Positions 10,891-19,036 of a stretch of 19,998 nucleotides of DNA are shown in pieces. Below the pieces are notes generated by a model. That model ran no database searches. It saw only the letters and a list, made by a program, of their open reading frames with translations, and was not told where the DNA came from. This DNA is from Thermoplasmata archaeon. Its GTDB lineage: Archaea > Thermoplasmatota > Thermoplasmata > Lutacidiplasmatales > UBA184. Position 1 is the stretch's first letter, and each line of letters starts with the position of its first letter. The stretch spans positions 1 through 19,998 of the forward strand of contig JASHSX010000121.1 of assembly GCA_030040865.1 (NCBI GenBank), in the 5' to 3' direction. The translations under genes were made by a program, and so were the position numbers.

Positions 10891-12879
10891 CTACCGGCCG
10901 GCCGAGGTGACCCCGTGCACGGGACCCGTCGGGAGGCCGAACTTCCGCAGCAGGGTGAGGAACCGCGAGTCGCCGCGGATCCCGTCGAAGTAGATGCTGC
11001 GGTAGTACAGCCAGAGGACCTGGTCGCCGTCCCGCGAGTCCTGTTCGAGCAGGTCGAGCGCCCGTTCCCGTTCGCCGAGCGCGGCGTAGAGGACCGCGAG
11101 GTCGGCCGGCGAGACGTACGACTTCGACTCGCCCCGCTCGATCTCCGCCGCGATCTCCCGGGCGGAGTCGGGTCGGCCCAGGAGCGCCCGGAGCGCCGCC
11201 ATGTCGAACCGCTCGTCGTCGTTCTCCGGCGGCACCGTCGTCTCCGCGGCGCGGAGCGCTTCGTCGCGACGGCCGGCCGCGACGAGGCAGTTCCCGAGGA
11301 AGACGTAGCCGCCGAGGGACGCCGGGTGGCGGTCCCGCTCCTCGGCGGCCATCCGGACGGCGAGGTCGAGGTTCCCCGACTCGAGCTCGGCCCAGATCAG
11401 CATGCCGTGGTGGTCGCCGCCGGGATCGAGGCGGATGGTCCGGCGCACGAGGTCCTTCGCCTCGTCGAACCGCCCCATCGCGAAGTGGTAGAGCCCGTAG
11501 AACCGGCACGCCTCCACGTTGTTCGGATTGATCGCGATCGCCTTCTCGAACTCGGCCTCCGTGCGGGGCCAGTCGTGGTCGAGCTGGAGCGCGATATTGC
11601 CGAGCGCTTCGTGGGCGTCCGAGGAGTCCGGGTCGAGCTCGAGCGCCTTCGCCGCAAGCTCCCGCGCCCTCGGCATCACCTCCTGAAACGACCGGTACTG
11701 ACCGCCTACCACCACGTACAGGTTCGCCCACGCGGCGTACGCCTCCGCGAAGTTGGGGTCGAGGCGGGTCGCCTGCTCGAAGTACCGGACCGCCTCGTCG
11801 AACCCGGTCCCCCTCGGGCTCGACGCCGCGACGAGCCCGCGGAGATAGACATCGTAGGCATCGCCACCGGTCACGACGCCCCACACCGGATGGGGGACGG
11901 GGCGGCTGCGGGGGGCCGCGGTCTCGGATTTCGCGAACTCGAGCTTGAGCGCCCGCGCGGTCGACTCGGCGATCTCGGTCTGGACGGCGAAGACGTCGTC
12001 GATCTCCCGATTGTAGCTGTTCGACCAGATGTGGCGCTGCGTCGGGACGTCGACGAGCTGGAGCGAGATGCGGATCCGGTTCCCGGACTTCCGAACGCTC
12101 CCCTCGAGGACCGTGTTCACACCGAGCTCGGCGCCGACGACGGGGATCGCCTTCGGGGCGTTCTTGTACGGCGCGACGGAGGAACGGGCGATCACGCTCA
12201 GGTCGCGGACCTGAGAGAGGGTGGCGATCAGTTCCTCGGTGAGCCCGTCAGCGAAGTACTCGTCATCGTGGTCCGGACTGATGTTGGCGAGGGGCAGCAC
12301 CGCGAGCGCCCGACCCATCGGGGCATCCGGCCCGTCCCGCGGGGCGATCGCCGGCGCGGCGGGGTCGACGAAGCGGTACACCACGATCGGTGTCCGGATG
12401 TTCTTGAGCGGTACGGGGGGGAGCTTCGCCACTGCGACCGGGACCTTGTTCTGGACCTGGTCGACCACCTGCTGGGTGAGGCAGATCCCGCCCGGTTCCG
12501 CGAGGGGTTCGATCCGGGAGGCGATGTTGACCGCATCCCCGAGAACGTCCCCGTTGGTCCGGACGACGTCCCCGACATGCAGGCCGATGCGGATCCGGAT
12601 CCGTTGGGACTCGGCCGCCGACCGGTTATGTTCGCGCAGAGACTTCTGGATCTCGAGCGCGCACCGGGACGCGTCGAGGGCGCTCTCGAACTCGACCAGG
12701 AAGGCATCCCCCACGGTCTTCACCTCCGTCCCCCCGAACCGTGCGAAGAGGGGGCGGAGCAGGCGATTGTGCCGCTTCAGCAGCTGGAGCGCGGCGGCCT
12801 CGTCCGCCTGAACGAGCGCCGAGTAGCCGACCATGTCCGTGAACATGATGGCGGCCAGCCGTCGGTGAGCTTTCGGCAC
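10891..12879 (-). CDS. Class III nucleotide cyclase with TolB-like and TPR regions
   Basis: A 662-residue protein of three parts. Residues about 5-165 are a class III cyclase catalytic domain: FTDMVGYSAL with metal ligand D15, EVKTVGDAFLVEF with adenine-selecting-type K54 and metal ligand D58, then D115, N118 and R122 in LGDAVNIASRIEPLAEPGG. The catalytic set looks complete, and the Lys favours ATP to cAMP. Residues about 190-315 are TolB/FlgO-like (ALAVLPLANISPDHDDEYFADGLTEELI...LEGSVRKSGNRIRISLQLVD...SYNRE). Residues about 330-640 are TPR repeats (YFEQATRLDPNFAEAYAAWANLY; AEFEKAIAINPNN). No membrane helix is seen. This arrangement is common in bacteria and rare in archaea. It starts at GTG 12879, 27 nt from a CTTTAAG box, so leaderless. 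Confidence 0.95.
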   Translation of the reverse strand: MPKAHRRLAAIMFTDMVGYSALVQADEAAALQLLKRHNRLLRPLFARFGGTEVKTVGDAFLVEFESALDASRCALEIQKSLREHNRSAAESQRIRIRIGLHVGDVVRTNGDVLGDAVNIASRIEPLAEPGGICLTQQVVDQVQNKVPVAVAKLPPVPLKNIRTPIVVYRFVDPAAPAIAPRDGPDAPMGRALAVLPLANISPDHDDEYFADGLTEELIATLSQVRDLSVIARSSVAPYKNAPKAIPVVGAELGVNTVLEGSVRKSGNRIRISLQLVDVPTQRHIWSNSYNREIDDVFAVQTEIAESTARALKLEFAKSETAAPRSRPVPHPVWGVVTGGDAYDVYLRGLVAASSPRGTGFDEAVRYFEQATRLDPNFAEAYAAWANLYVVVGGQYRSFQEVMPRARELAAKALELDPDSSDAHEALGNIALQLDHDWPRTEAEFEKAIAINPNNVEACRFYGLYHFAMGRFDEAKDLVRRTIRLDPGGDHHGMLIWAELESGNLDLAVRMAAEERDRHPASLGGYVFLGNCLVAAGRRDEALRAAETTVPPENDDERFDMAALRALLGRPDSAREIAAEIERGESKSYVSPADLAVLYAALGERERALDLLEQDSRDGDQVLWLYYRSIYFDGIRGDSRFLTLLRKFGLPTGPVHGVTSAGR

Positions 12880-12902
12880 GGTACCCGCACCTCACGACCG
12901 CC

Positions 12903-12922
12903 CTTAAAGCGCCCCGTAAATG
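12903..12922. promoter_or_regulatory. Back-to-back TATA boxes of cyclase and ATL genes
   Basis: CTTTAAG (12903-12909, minus strand) lies 27 nt before the cyclase GTG at 12879. CGTAAATG (12915-12922, plus strand) is 39 nt before the rightward GTG at 12958. With only five bases between them, the two promoters would compete for the same transcription machinery. The plus-strand box is less certain. Confidence 0.5.
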
Positions 12923-12957
12923 TACGCAACGGTCCGCGTGCGACCGTTTCCACCGCC

Positions 12958-13374
12958 GTGAACGACCGATCCACCCACCCGGGCCGACGACCGTACCCTG
13001 ACCGCCCGACCCCCGGTCCGGGACCCAGCCCCGACGGGGTCGATCTCGTCGCGGGGGCCACGCTCTCCGCATTTCGACAGGTGATCGAACGGGTCCCCCG
13101 GGGCCGGGTCGTCACGTACGGCCAGGTGGCGCGGGCGGTCGGTCGCCCCGGCGCTGCGCGGCTCACGGTTCGGGCGCTTCGGTCGGGTACGGGGCTACCG
13201 TGGCATCGCGTGGTCGCGGCCGGGGGCCGGATCGCGCTCCCGGGAGAAGAAGGTCGCGAGCAGCGCCTCCGGCTCGAGCTTGAGGGGGTTCGATTTCGGG
13301 GAGCCAAGGTCCGCATGGACCTGCACGAGTGGACCCCTCGAGCGAGGCGTGCCCGAACGCCCAGCCGTACGTGA
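12958..13374 (+). CDS. Alkyltransferase-like (ATL) DNA-repair protein
   Basis: The C-terminal 110 residues are the DNA-binding domain of O6-methylguanine-DNA methyltransferases: TYGQVARAVGRPGAAR (helix-turn-helix with arginine finger) and then LPWHRVVAAGGRIALPG. In methyltransferases the second motif is PCHR, whose Cys accepts the alkyl group. Here it is Trp82, the mark of ATL proteins (PWHRV). Those bind alkylated guanine without repairing it and hand the lesion to nucleotide excision repair. The N-terminal 25 residues are Pro-rich and disordered and could be mis-started. The only in-frame start codon before the core is GTG 12958. It is divergent from the cyclase gene. Confidence 0.88.
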   Translation: MNDRSTHPGRRPYPDRPTPGPGPSPDGVDLVAGATLSAFRQVIERVPRGRVVTYGQVARAVGRPGAARLTVRALRSGTGLPWHRVVAAGGRIALPGEEGREQRLRLELEGVRFRGAKVRMDLHEWTPRARRARTPSRT

Positions 13375-13469
13375 CGTGGGTCACGGGATCGGTGCGCGTC
13401 ATCCCGCCACCCGGTGCCGCCCCCGGACGGACCGGTAGGCGCGGGACGGCGGCCCAGACCCAGTACCCT

Positions 13470-13994
13470 CTACGGGTAATCGAAATGCCCCGCGGCGCCG
13501 GGAGGGACGGTGTCGCTTGCGGCCTCTCGGAACGTCACGCGGACATTCCCCGCAAAGCCGACCACGCTCCCCGCGACGATCCCCACCCCTTGTCCGAGGA
13601 GGGGCGGCACGAAGAATCCGAGGGCGAACAGCACGACCTCGTTGACGGCGAGCGAGGCGAGCGAGACCCCGTAGTACAGCCCCAGCCGGTGGGAGAGCCG
13701 GTGGTGGTGCCCGTTCGGGGCGCGGAAGGTCCAGAGGTTGTTGAAGGTGAAGTTCCACAGGGTCGCGACGGCGAACGCGATCGCGCTCGCGGCCAGGTAG
13801 TCCACCGGGTTCCCTCCGCGGGTCGACGCCGAGTCCAGGATATCGCGGACGAGATTGAACGTAGGGCTCGGGGAGATCACGTCGAGCGCGTAGGCGAAGA
13901 CCACCAGGTTGAGCGCAACGCCGGAGAGGCCCACGAGAAGGAAGCGGCCGTACTTCGCGAGGAACGGCCCATGGGTCCCGGTCGGGTCGCTCAT
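13470..13994 (-). CDS. GtrA-like membrane protein (174 aa)
   Basis: A four-helix GtrA family protein. Helices lie at about residues 15-36 (YGRFLLVGLSGVALNLVVFAYAL), 66-84 (YLAASAIAFAVATLWNF), 106-127 (YYGVSLASLAVNEVVLFALGFF) and 131-149 (PLLGQGVGIVAGSVVGFAG). The diagnostic FNNLWTFR after helix 2 and GNVRVTFR after helix 4 are both present. GtrA proteins are proposed to flip polyprenyl-phosphate-linked sugars across the membrane; no glycosyltransferase is adjacent here, so the substrate is unknown. The start at ATG 13994 (MSDPTGTH) was chosen; an in-frame ATG at 14086 would add a low-complexity stretch and is unlikely. No good TATA box at the usual distance. Confidence 0.88.
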   Translation of the reverse strand: MSDPTGTHGPFLAKYGRFLLVGLSGVALNLVVFAYALDVISPSPTFNLVRDILDSASTRGGNPVDYLAASAIAFAVATLWNFTFNNLWTFRAPNGHHHRLSHRLGLYYGVSLASLAVNEVVLFALGFFVPPLLGQGVGIVAGSVVGFAGNVRVTFREAASDTVPPGAAGHFDYP

Positions 13995-14103
13995 CGGTAC
14001 TCCCGTCCCTAGGCCCCGTGCGGCTCCGCGCGCCCCCAAGGAGCCGCGCCGCCCACGATCCGGGTGTCGACTCCCCTGCGGATTCATCTCCTTTGCCTTC
14101 GAA

Positions 14104-14110
14104 GTTATCC
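14104..14110 (+). promoter_or_regulatory. TATA-like box of the SDR gene
   Basis: GTTATCC centred 26 nt before ATG 14133, the same word and spacing as before the S9 peptidase gene. Confidence 0.55.
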
Positions 14111-14132
14111 TTGCGAGAACGCTGGACCGTAG

Positions 14133-15032
14133 ATGGTTCGGCCGGAGCCGGTTCGGGACCCCCCGTGGAAGGGGAGGTTGCGGGGTCGCGTCGCCCTGGT
14201 CACCGGTTCGAGCCGGGGAGTGGGGCGCGGGATCGCCCTCGTTCTCGGCGAGGCAGGCGCCACCGTCTACGTCACGGGACGCACGACGCGGGGTCACACG
14301 AGCCGTTGGGGCGTCCGTGGCACCATCCACGAGACCGCGAACGAGGTCTCGCGGCGCGGGGGCGTCGGCATTCCGATCCGGGTCGATCACACCCGGGACT
14401 CGGACGTCCGCCGTCTGATCGGCCAGATCGAGCGCCGGAGCGGCCGTCTCGACCTGCTCGTCAACAACGTCTTCGGAGGCGAGGACGGGAAGCGGCCGAT
14501 CATCTCCTACGACGAGCTCCCGTATTGGAAACACGACTTCGACGAGTGGTGGCGTCGTATGTTCTCGCAGTACCTGCGGGCTCAGATGGTCACCTCGTTC
14601 TACGCGATCCCCTTGATGCGACGTCGACGGGGCGGGCTCGTCGTCAACACGCTGTGGTGGAATCGCGGACGCTACCTCTGGGATCTGTTCTTCGACCTCG
14701 CCTCGTGCGCGGTCGGCCGGATGGCCTACGGCCTCGACTTGGAGCTCCGTTCGCGCGCCATCACGGTCGTCGGTCTCTCTCCCGGCTGGACTCGGACCGA
14801 GGCGATGGACCGACTCTCCCCGAAGGTGCTGGCGAAGCTCGCCTCCCCCGAATATCCCGGCCGGGCCGTGGTCCACCTGGCTCTCGATCCCCGGCGCGCA
14901 CGGCGGTCCGGCAAGGTGTTCGAGATCGGAGAGCTGGCCCGCGACTACGGATTCCGGAACCCCGACGGCCGGCTCATCGACTACCACGCGGAGGTCGCGC
15001 GTCATCCCGTGGTCGGAGCCCCGCCGGACTGA
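14133..15032 (+). CDS. Short-chain dehydrogenase/reductase-fold protein lacking the YxxxK pair
   Basis: A 299-residue Rossmann protein. The coenzyme-binding TGSSRGVGRGIAL lies at 24-36 and LLVNNVFGG follows at the usual place. The whole resembles the DHRS1-type subgroup, with a RTTRG... segment after the second strand, a W/F-rich insert before strand 5 and a SPGWTRTEAM end-of-strand-6 motif. The catalytic set looks lost: the position of Tyr reads Phe187 and that of Lys reads Ser191 (FFDLASCAVGRMA in place of YGVGKAACDKLA), and the usual Ser after strand 5 is replaced in VVNTLWWNRG. It may bind NAD(P) yet not reduce, or use another chemistry. A TATA box 26 nt upstream indicates a leaderless mRNA. 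Its stop lies 48 bp from the convergent peptidase. Confidence 0.85.
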   Translation: MVRPEPVRDPPWKGRLRGRVALVTGSSRGVGRGIALVLGEAGATVYVTGRTTRGHTSRWGVRGTIHETANEVSRRGGVGIPIRVDHTRDSDVRRLIGQIERRSGRLDLLVNNVFGGEDGKRPIISYDELPYWKHDFDEWWRRMFSQYLRAQMVTSFYAIPLMRRRRGGLVVNTLWWNRGRYLWDLFFDLASCAVGRMAYGLDLELRSRAITVVGLSPGWTRTEAMDRLSPKVLAKLASPEYPGRAVVHLALDPRRARRSGKVFEIGELARDYGFRNPDGRLIDYHAEVARHPVVGAPPD

Positions 15033-15080
15033 ACGACGGTCCGACGGATCGCCGAACACCCACTCCGGGACCTGTCCGGC

Positions 15081-15971
15081 TCAGCGCGCGGCGGACTCGG
15101 CCGCCGTCAGGAAGCGCGTCACCAGGCGCCGGTATTCGCGCCGTTCCTCCCAGAAGCTCACGTGGGAACTCCGCTCGAAGACATGGAACTGGGAGCCCGG
15201 GATCTGATCGTGGATCCGGAGCCCGACGTTCGGGGTCACTTCATCGTACCGCCCGTGCACGATCAGGGACGGTACCGAGATCCGCCGGAGTTTCGCGGTG
15301 AAATCGATGTCGCGGATGTTGCCGATGATCGTGAACTCGTTCGGCCCGTTCATGGTGCCGTACACCGGTCGGCTCGTCCGAAGGACGGTCGACCAGAGCT
15401 CCTCCGGCCACGGCCAGAGCCGGCACACGTGCCGACGGTAGAAGACCATCATCGCGGCCTCGTACTCCGGATGCTGGTACTCGCCGCGCGCCGCGTACTT
15501 CCGGAGCGTCGATCGGGTCCGGGGGGGAAGTTCGCCGATGAGCCGGCGCATCTCCCGGGTGGTGTACGGGACATCGCACAACCCTCCGGTCGAGATCAGG
15601 CTGCTCAACTCCTCGGAATGCCCCGTGGCGTACGACAGGGCGAGCATCCCGCCGTAGCTCGAGCCCATGAGATGGATCTTGCTCGCGCCCAGCGAACGAC
15701 GGACGGCGTCGAGGACCCGGTGGTCGTGCTCGAATGTGAAGCGTCGCGTATCTTCGGGGAGGTCGGACCGTCCGCAGCCGAGGGCGTCGTAGAAGACGAC
15801 CTGGGTCCCGTCGTGCGCGAGGTCCGCGAGCGGCAGGAGGTAATCGTGGGTGCCCCCCGGACCCCCGTGGACGCAGAGCAGGGTGCGTTCTGGGTGCACC
15901 GGCCCGAAGGTACGGACATAGATCCGGAACCCCTCGACCCGGACGAACCGCGACCGAGAACCGTCCCCCAT
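15081..15971 (-). CDS. pip: Proline iminopeptidase, tricorn-interacting factor F1 type
   Basis: A 296-residue S33 alpha/beta-hydrolase. It carries LLCVHGGPGGTHDY (oxyanion), the nucleophile motif MGSSYGGML with Ser105, Asp243 in HGRYDEVTP and His270 in SSHVSFWEE, with DALGCGRSD in between and a helical cap at about 130-225. The triad positions nearly coincide with those recalled for the Thermoplasma acidophilum F1 enzyme (Ser105, Asp244, His271), and the length fits. F1 trims N-terminal residues, with a preference for proline, from peptides released by the tricorn protease or the proteasome. No tricorn or F2/F3 gene is in the window. A GGTTTACC box about 28 nt upstream of the ATG implies a leaderless mRNA. 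Confidence 0.92.
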   Translation of the reverse strand: MGDGSRSRFVRVEGFRIYVRTFGPVHPERTLLCVHGGPGGTHDYLLPLADLAHDGTQVVFYDALGCGRSDLPEDTRRFTFEHDHRVLDAVRRSLGASKIHLMGSSYGGMLALSYATGHSEELSSLISTGGLCDVPYTTREMRRLIGELPPRTRSTLRKYAARGEYQHPEYEAAMMVFYRRHVCRLWPWPEELWSTVLRTSRPVYGTMNGPNEFTIIGNIRDIDFTAKLRRISVPSLIVHGRYDEVTPNVGLRIHDQIPGSQFHVFERSSHVSFWEERREYRRLVTRFLTAAESAAR

Positions 15972-15995
15972 CTGCCTCCGCTAACCGGAAGCCGA

Positions 15996-16003
15996 GGTAA
16001 ACC
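15996..16003 (-). promoter_or_regulatory. TATA-like box of the proline iminopeptidase gene
   Basis: GGTTTACC on the minus strand, centred about 28 nt before ATG 15971, lies in the 92-nt gap after the antiporter gene. Confidence 0.55.
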
Positions 16004-16063
16004 TTGGCCCGATGTCCGGGCGCTGCGTTCCCCGTCTCGACTCTCGGGGCGGGGCGCCGCCGA

Positions 16064-17251
16064 TCAACCGGGAGTCTCGTTGGGAGCCGGCGGCTCCCGC
16101 CAGGCACGCCGGATCAGGAACGGCGCGATGACGGTCGTGACGACCGTGAGCGCTCCGATGAACGGCAGCACGAAGGCGCTCGTGGCGCTCACGTCCGACC
16201 CACCCTTCGCGACGACGATCGAGAGCTCGCCTCCGGAGGCGGAGAGGGTCAACGCCGCCCGTCGGGCCTCGGACCGGTCGACGCCCTGCTGACGGGCAGC
16301 GAGGAACGTAGCGGCCAGTTTGACCCCGAAGGCCACCGCGACGAACGCCAGGATCGGGAGAATGTAGGCGGGCAGCAGACCGATGTCCATGAGCGCCCCC
16401 ATCGAGACGAAGAAGATCGCGCCGAACAGCTCCTTGAGCGGAGCGACGGACTGGTGCGCGATCGCCTGCGAGTCCGACTCGGCGACGAGGACGCCGGCGA
16501 GGAACGCCCCGGTGGCGACGGAGATCCCGAGCAGGCTCGAGATGAGGGCCATGCCGAAGGCGAGGGCCACCAGGAGAAGGAGGAGGACCTCGTGGATCCC
16601 GGAACGTCGCACGCGGTCGATGAGCGGGGAGATGGTCCGGGGTCCGATCGCGAGCACGCCGCCGATGAAGACGACGACCAGGGCGAGCGAGACGAGGACC
16701 TCGACCAGAGAGAGATGACCGGTCGAGGCGGTCGACTGCAGGATCCCGAGCGCGGAGACGGTGATCACGTCCTCGACGACGGTGATCCCCAGGACGAGGC
16801 TGGTGTCGGCCCGACGCAGGGCCCCGATCTCCTCGAGCACGCTCGAGAGGATCACCGTGCTCGTGACCGAGATCGCGAGCCCGATGAACAGACTGTCGTA
16901 GTCGGTGAATCCGAACGCCTCCCCGACGAGGAACCCCGCCGCGAACGTCGACAGGGACTCGGCGAGGGCGATCACGAGGGCCTTCCGACCGACGGACCGG
17001 AGTCGCGAGAGCGGGTACTCGAGACCGACCGCGAACAGCAGGAAGACGATCCCAAGCTCGGCGAGCGCGCTCAGGATGTCGGGATAGTGGATCAGCGAGA
17101 ACGGCGGGGTGTACGGCCCGATGATCATCCCGGCCACGATGTAGCCGATGAGCATCGGCTGGCCGATCCAACGGAAGAGCGCCGCCATCGCGAGGGCGAC
17201 GAGCACGACGATCGCGAGATCCTGGACGACGAGAACCTCCTGAATCGTCAT
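16064..17251 (-). CDS. CPA2-family cation/proton antiporter (Kef/NapA type)
   Basis: A 395-residue integral membrane protein with about twelve hydrophobic spans. Typical landmarks are QPMLIGYIVAGMIIGPY (about 31-47), AELGIVFLLFAVGLEYPL with the conserved F..GLE (about 64-81), SVTSTVILSSVLEE (about 128-141) and GITVVEDVITVSAL, where E160-D161 sits at the ion-binding site. Later FVSMGALMDIG and the SASGGELSIVVAKGG segment are usual. It exchanges Na+ or K+ for H+; the ion is not readable from this motif. There is no C-terminal TrkA-N (RCK) domain such as KefB/C have, so it is not nucleotide- or glutathione-gated in that way. A CATATGG about 29 nt upstream may be its TATA box. Confidence 0.92.
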   Translation of the reverse strand: MTIQEVLVVQDLAIVVLVALAMAALFRWIGQPMLIGYIVAGMIIGPYTPPFSLIHYPDILSALAELGIVFLLFAVGLEYPLSRLRSVGRKALVIALAESLSTFAAGFLVGEAFGFTDYDSLFIGLAISVTSTVILSSVLEEIGALRRADTSLVLGITVVEDVITVSALGILQSTASTGHLSLVEVLVSLALVVVFIGGVLAIGPRTISPLIDRVRRSGIHEVLLLLLVALAFGMALISSLLGISVATGAFLAGVLVAESDSQAIAHQSVAPLKELFGAIFFVSMGALMDIGLLPAYILPILAFVAVAFGVKLAATFLAARQQGVDRSEARRAALTLSASGGELSIVVAKGGSDVSATSAFVLPFIGALTVVTTVIAPFLIRRAWREPPAPNETPG

Positions 17252-17428
17252 CCGGCGAACCCCCCAAGGGCTCCGTCCATATGGGCGAGCGGTACGGAGG
17301 AAGGACCGGGACGCGGCCCACCGTCGCCCCCGGTGACGGCGGACAGTCGGCTCAGGGCGTCCGTTAGGGTGCGCCCTCGCATCGCGCGGGGGGCGCTCCG
17401 TCGGAGGCTCAAACCGAGGACCGAGCGA

Positions 17429-18964
17429 TCAGGCCGCGAAGCGACGGAAGAAACTGTCCGGATTCCAGCGAGGGGCCAGTGGGTCGTCCGCCACCTTCGC
17501 CATCATCCGGCCGAGAAGGTCGTTGAACTGCGCCGCGGCGACCAGATCGACCGGCTGGTCCGCGTCGTCGGCGGGCGCGTGATACCGGTCCCGGAAGAAG
17601 GCCTTGGAGATCTCCTCCTCGGGGGACCCCTTCGCGTATCCGACCGAGAGCATCAGCGACGGCACGCCCTGCTTCACGAAATTGTACTGATCGCTACGAA
17701 TGAAAAGCACCCGGTCCGGCTCCGGGTCGGGGTGCACCGGGACCCCGACCTCCTGCGCCAGGTCCCGGATCTGCGGCCCGAGCGTCGACTCGTCCAGGCC
17801 CTGGACCTCGAGGGACTTCATGGGATAGAGCGGCAGGAACATGTCCATGTTGAGGTCGGCGACGATCCTTCCGCGGACGGTCGGGTGCTTCGCGAAATAC
17901 TCGGAACCGAGGAGGCCCTTCTCCTCGCCCGTAACCGCGACGAACAGCAACGATCGCCTCGGCCGCTTACCGGACTCCTTCAACGCCGATGCGATCTCAA
18001 TGAGCGAGGCCACACCAGAGGCGTTGTCCATCGCTCCGCTGTACGTTCGGTCGCCGTGGATCGGCTCGCCGATCCCCAGATGGTCGAGGTGGGCCGTCCC
18101 GACGACATACTCGTCGCGGAGGGCCGGGTCGGTTCCCCGCAGCGACCCGATGACGTTGTGGCACGTTCGGGTCGAGCGGCGCACCTCGACGTGGGCCCGG
18201 ATCCGAGCGGCGAGAGGGAACCGGGGCAAAGGGTCCGGGCCGGCCAGGCCCCTCAGGATCTCGGTCGACGTGTGGCCACTTCCCGCCAGCAGGAGATCGA
18301 GCCGTTCCGGGTTGAAGGCGAGCGCCAGCGGTAGGGGCCGCGGATCCTCGGGGGTGCGCTCTCGAAGTTCCATCCTGGGCATCAGCAGGCCGGTCGCCAG
18401 TCGGTCCCACGGGAGGTCCGGGACCTTCGGATTGAGCAATTGAACGCTCCCGACCGCTCCCGCTCCTCGAAGGGACCGCAGCCGCTCGGAAACGGACTGG
18501 TAGTGGGCCTTGATCGGGGCTCGGAGACCGGACGGGCCGCCCCGGAAGTATACGGCGATCTTCCCGCGCAGGTCCAGTCCCTCGAGGTCGCTGTAGTGGT
18601 ACTCGGGGACCTCGAGGCCGTAGCCCACGAACACCGCCTCGGCTTCGAGATCGGGAAGCGTGGATGACGAGACCGCGAACTGGGCCGCTTCCCGGAGCGG
18701 GAGCGGCTCGGTACCGGTCGGACGCACCAAGGTCAGGGAGCTCGCCGTCTCATCGAGCTGCGAGACGAGGAAGTCGACGGGCTGGAGGAAGCCGTCCGAG
18801 CCGGCCGGCTCGAGGCCCGCGGAGCGGAACTGCTCGGCGACGTACTCGGCCGCCCGCCGATACCCGGGGCTCCCGGTCTCCCGGCCCTCCATGGAGTCGT
18901 CCGCCAGGAGACGGACGTGCGACCACCACCGACGGCCCCGCTCCTGCCAGTCTCGATCCGTCAC
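17429..18964 (-). CDS. M28 family zinc aminopeptidase with PA-domain insert
   Basis: A 511-residue protein. The N-terminal LADDSMEGRETGSPGYRRAAEYVAEQF is the usual lead-in of M28 peptidases. Residues about 100-245 contain the PA-type insert (FVGYGLEVPEYHYSDLEGLDLRGKIAVYF; RAGAVGSVQLLNP). The di-zinc site is complete: H292 in GTAHLDHLG, D313 in AMDNASGV, catalytic E347 with ligand E348 in VTGEEKGLLGSEY, D374 in NMDM, and H462 in RYHAPADD. It should release N-terminal residues from peptides. Many relatives are secreted, but no signal peptide is visible here, so it is probably cytosolic. Start GTG 18964; the nearest AT-rich box (AAAGATAGAAATC, 19004-19016) is about 45 nt upstream, suggesting a short leader. 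Confidence 0.94.
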   Translation of the reverse strand: MTDRDWQERGRRWWSHVRLLADDSMEGRETGSPGYRRAAEYVAEQFRSAGLEPAGSDGFLQPVDFLVSQLDETASSLTLVRPTGTEPLPLREAAQFAVSSSTLPDLEAEAVFVGYGLEVPEYHYSDLEGLDLRGKIAVYFRGGPSGLRAPIKAHYQSVSERLRSLRGAGAVGSVQLLNPKVPDLPWDRLATGLLMPRMELRERTPEDPRPLPLALAFNPERLDLLLAGSGHTSTEILRGLAGPDPLPRFPLAARIRAHVEVRRSTRTCHNVIGSLRGTDPALRDEYVVGTAHLDHLGIGEPIHGDRTYSGAMDNASGVASLIEIASALKESGKRPRRSLLFVAVTGEEKGLLGSEYFAKHPTVRGRIVADLNMDMFLPLYPMKSLEVQGLDESTLGPQIRDLAQEVGVPVHPDPEPDRVLFIRSDQYNFVKQGVPSLMLSVGYAKGSPEEEISKAFFRDRYHAPADDADQPVDLVAAAQFNDLLGRMMAKVADDPLAPRWNPDSFFRRFAA

Positions 18965-19036
18965 TTCGGACGCTCCGCGAGGAGTGCGGGAGACCCTGGC
19001 GGAGATTTCTATCTTTGGAGCCGCGTCCGGCCCGGT

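Noticed and set aside
10322..11884. Upstream extension of the Rieske frame over the CNB and cyclase genes
   Set aside because: The extension is out of frame with two well-supported genes on the same strand and is Arg/Gly/Pro-rich. The ATG at 10321 gives a complete Rieske protein.
10915..13374. 819-codon rightward open frame
   Set aside because: It runs antisense through the cyclase gene, whose domains are clear, and its product is Arg/Asp/Val-rich with no motif. Only its last 138 codons (from 12958) are real, as the ATL protein.
13370..13385. CGTGAC...GTCACG stem-loop at the ATL stop codon
   Set aside because: Only 6 bp with a 4-base loop and no tail; too weak to call a terminator in GC-rich DNA.
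13995..15059. Upstream extension of the GtrA frame
   Set aside because: It covers the opposite-strand SDR gene and has no membrane or family signal; GtrA is complete from 13994.
16004..18334. 776-codon rightward open frame
   Set aside because: Antisense to the antiporter and M28 genes; the product is a charged low-complexity string. Long stop-free antisense frames are expected at this G+C.
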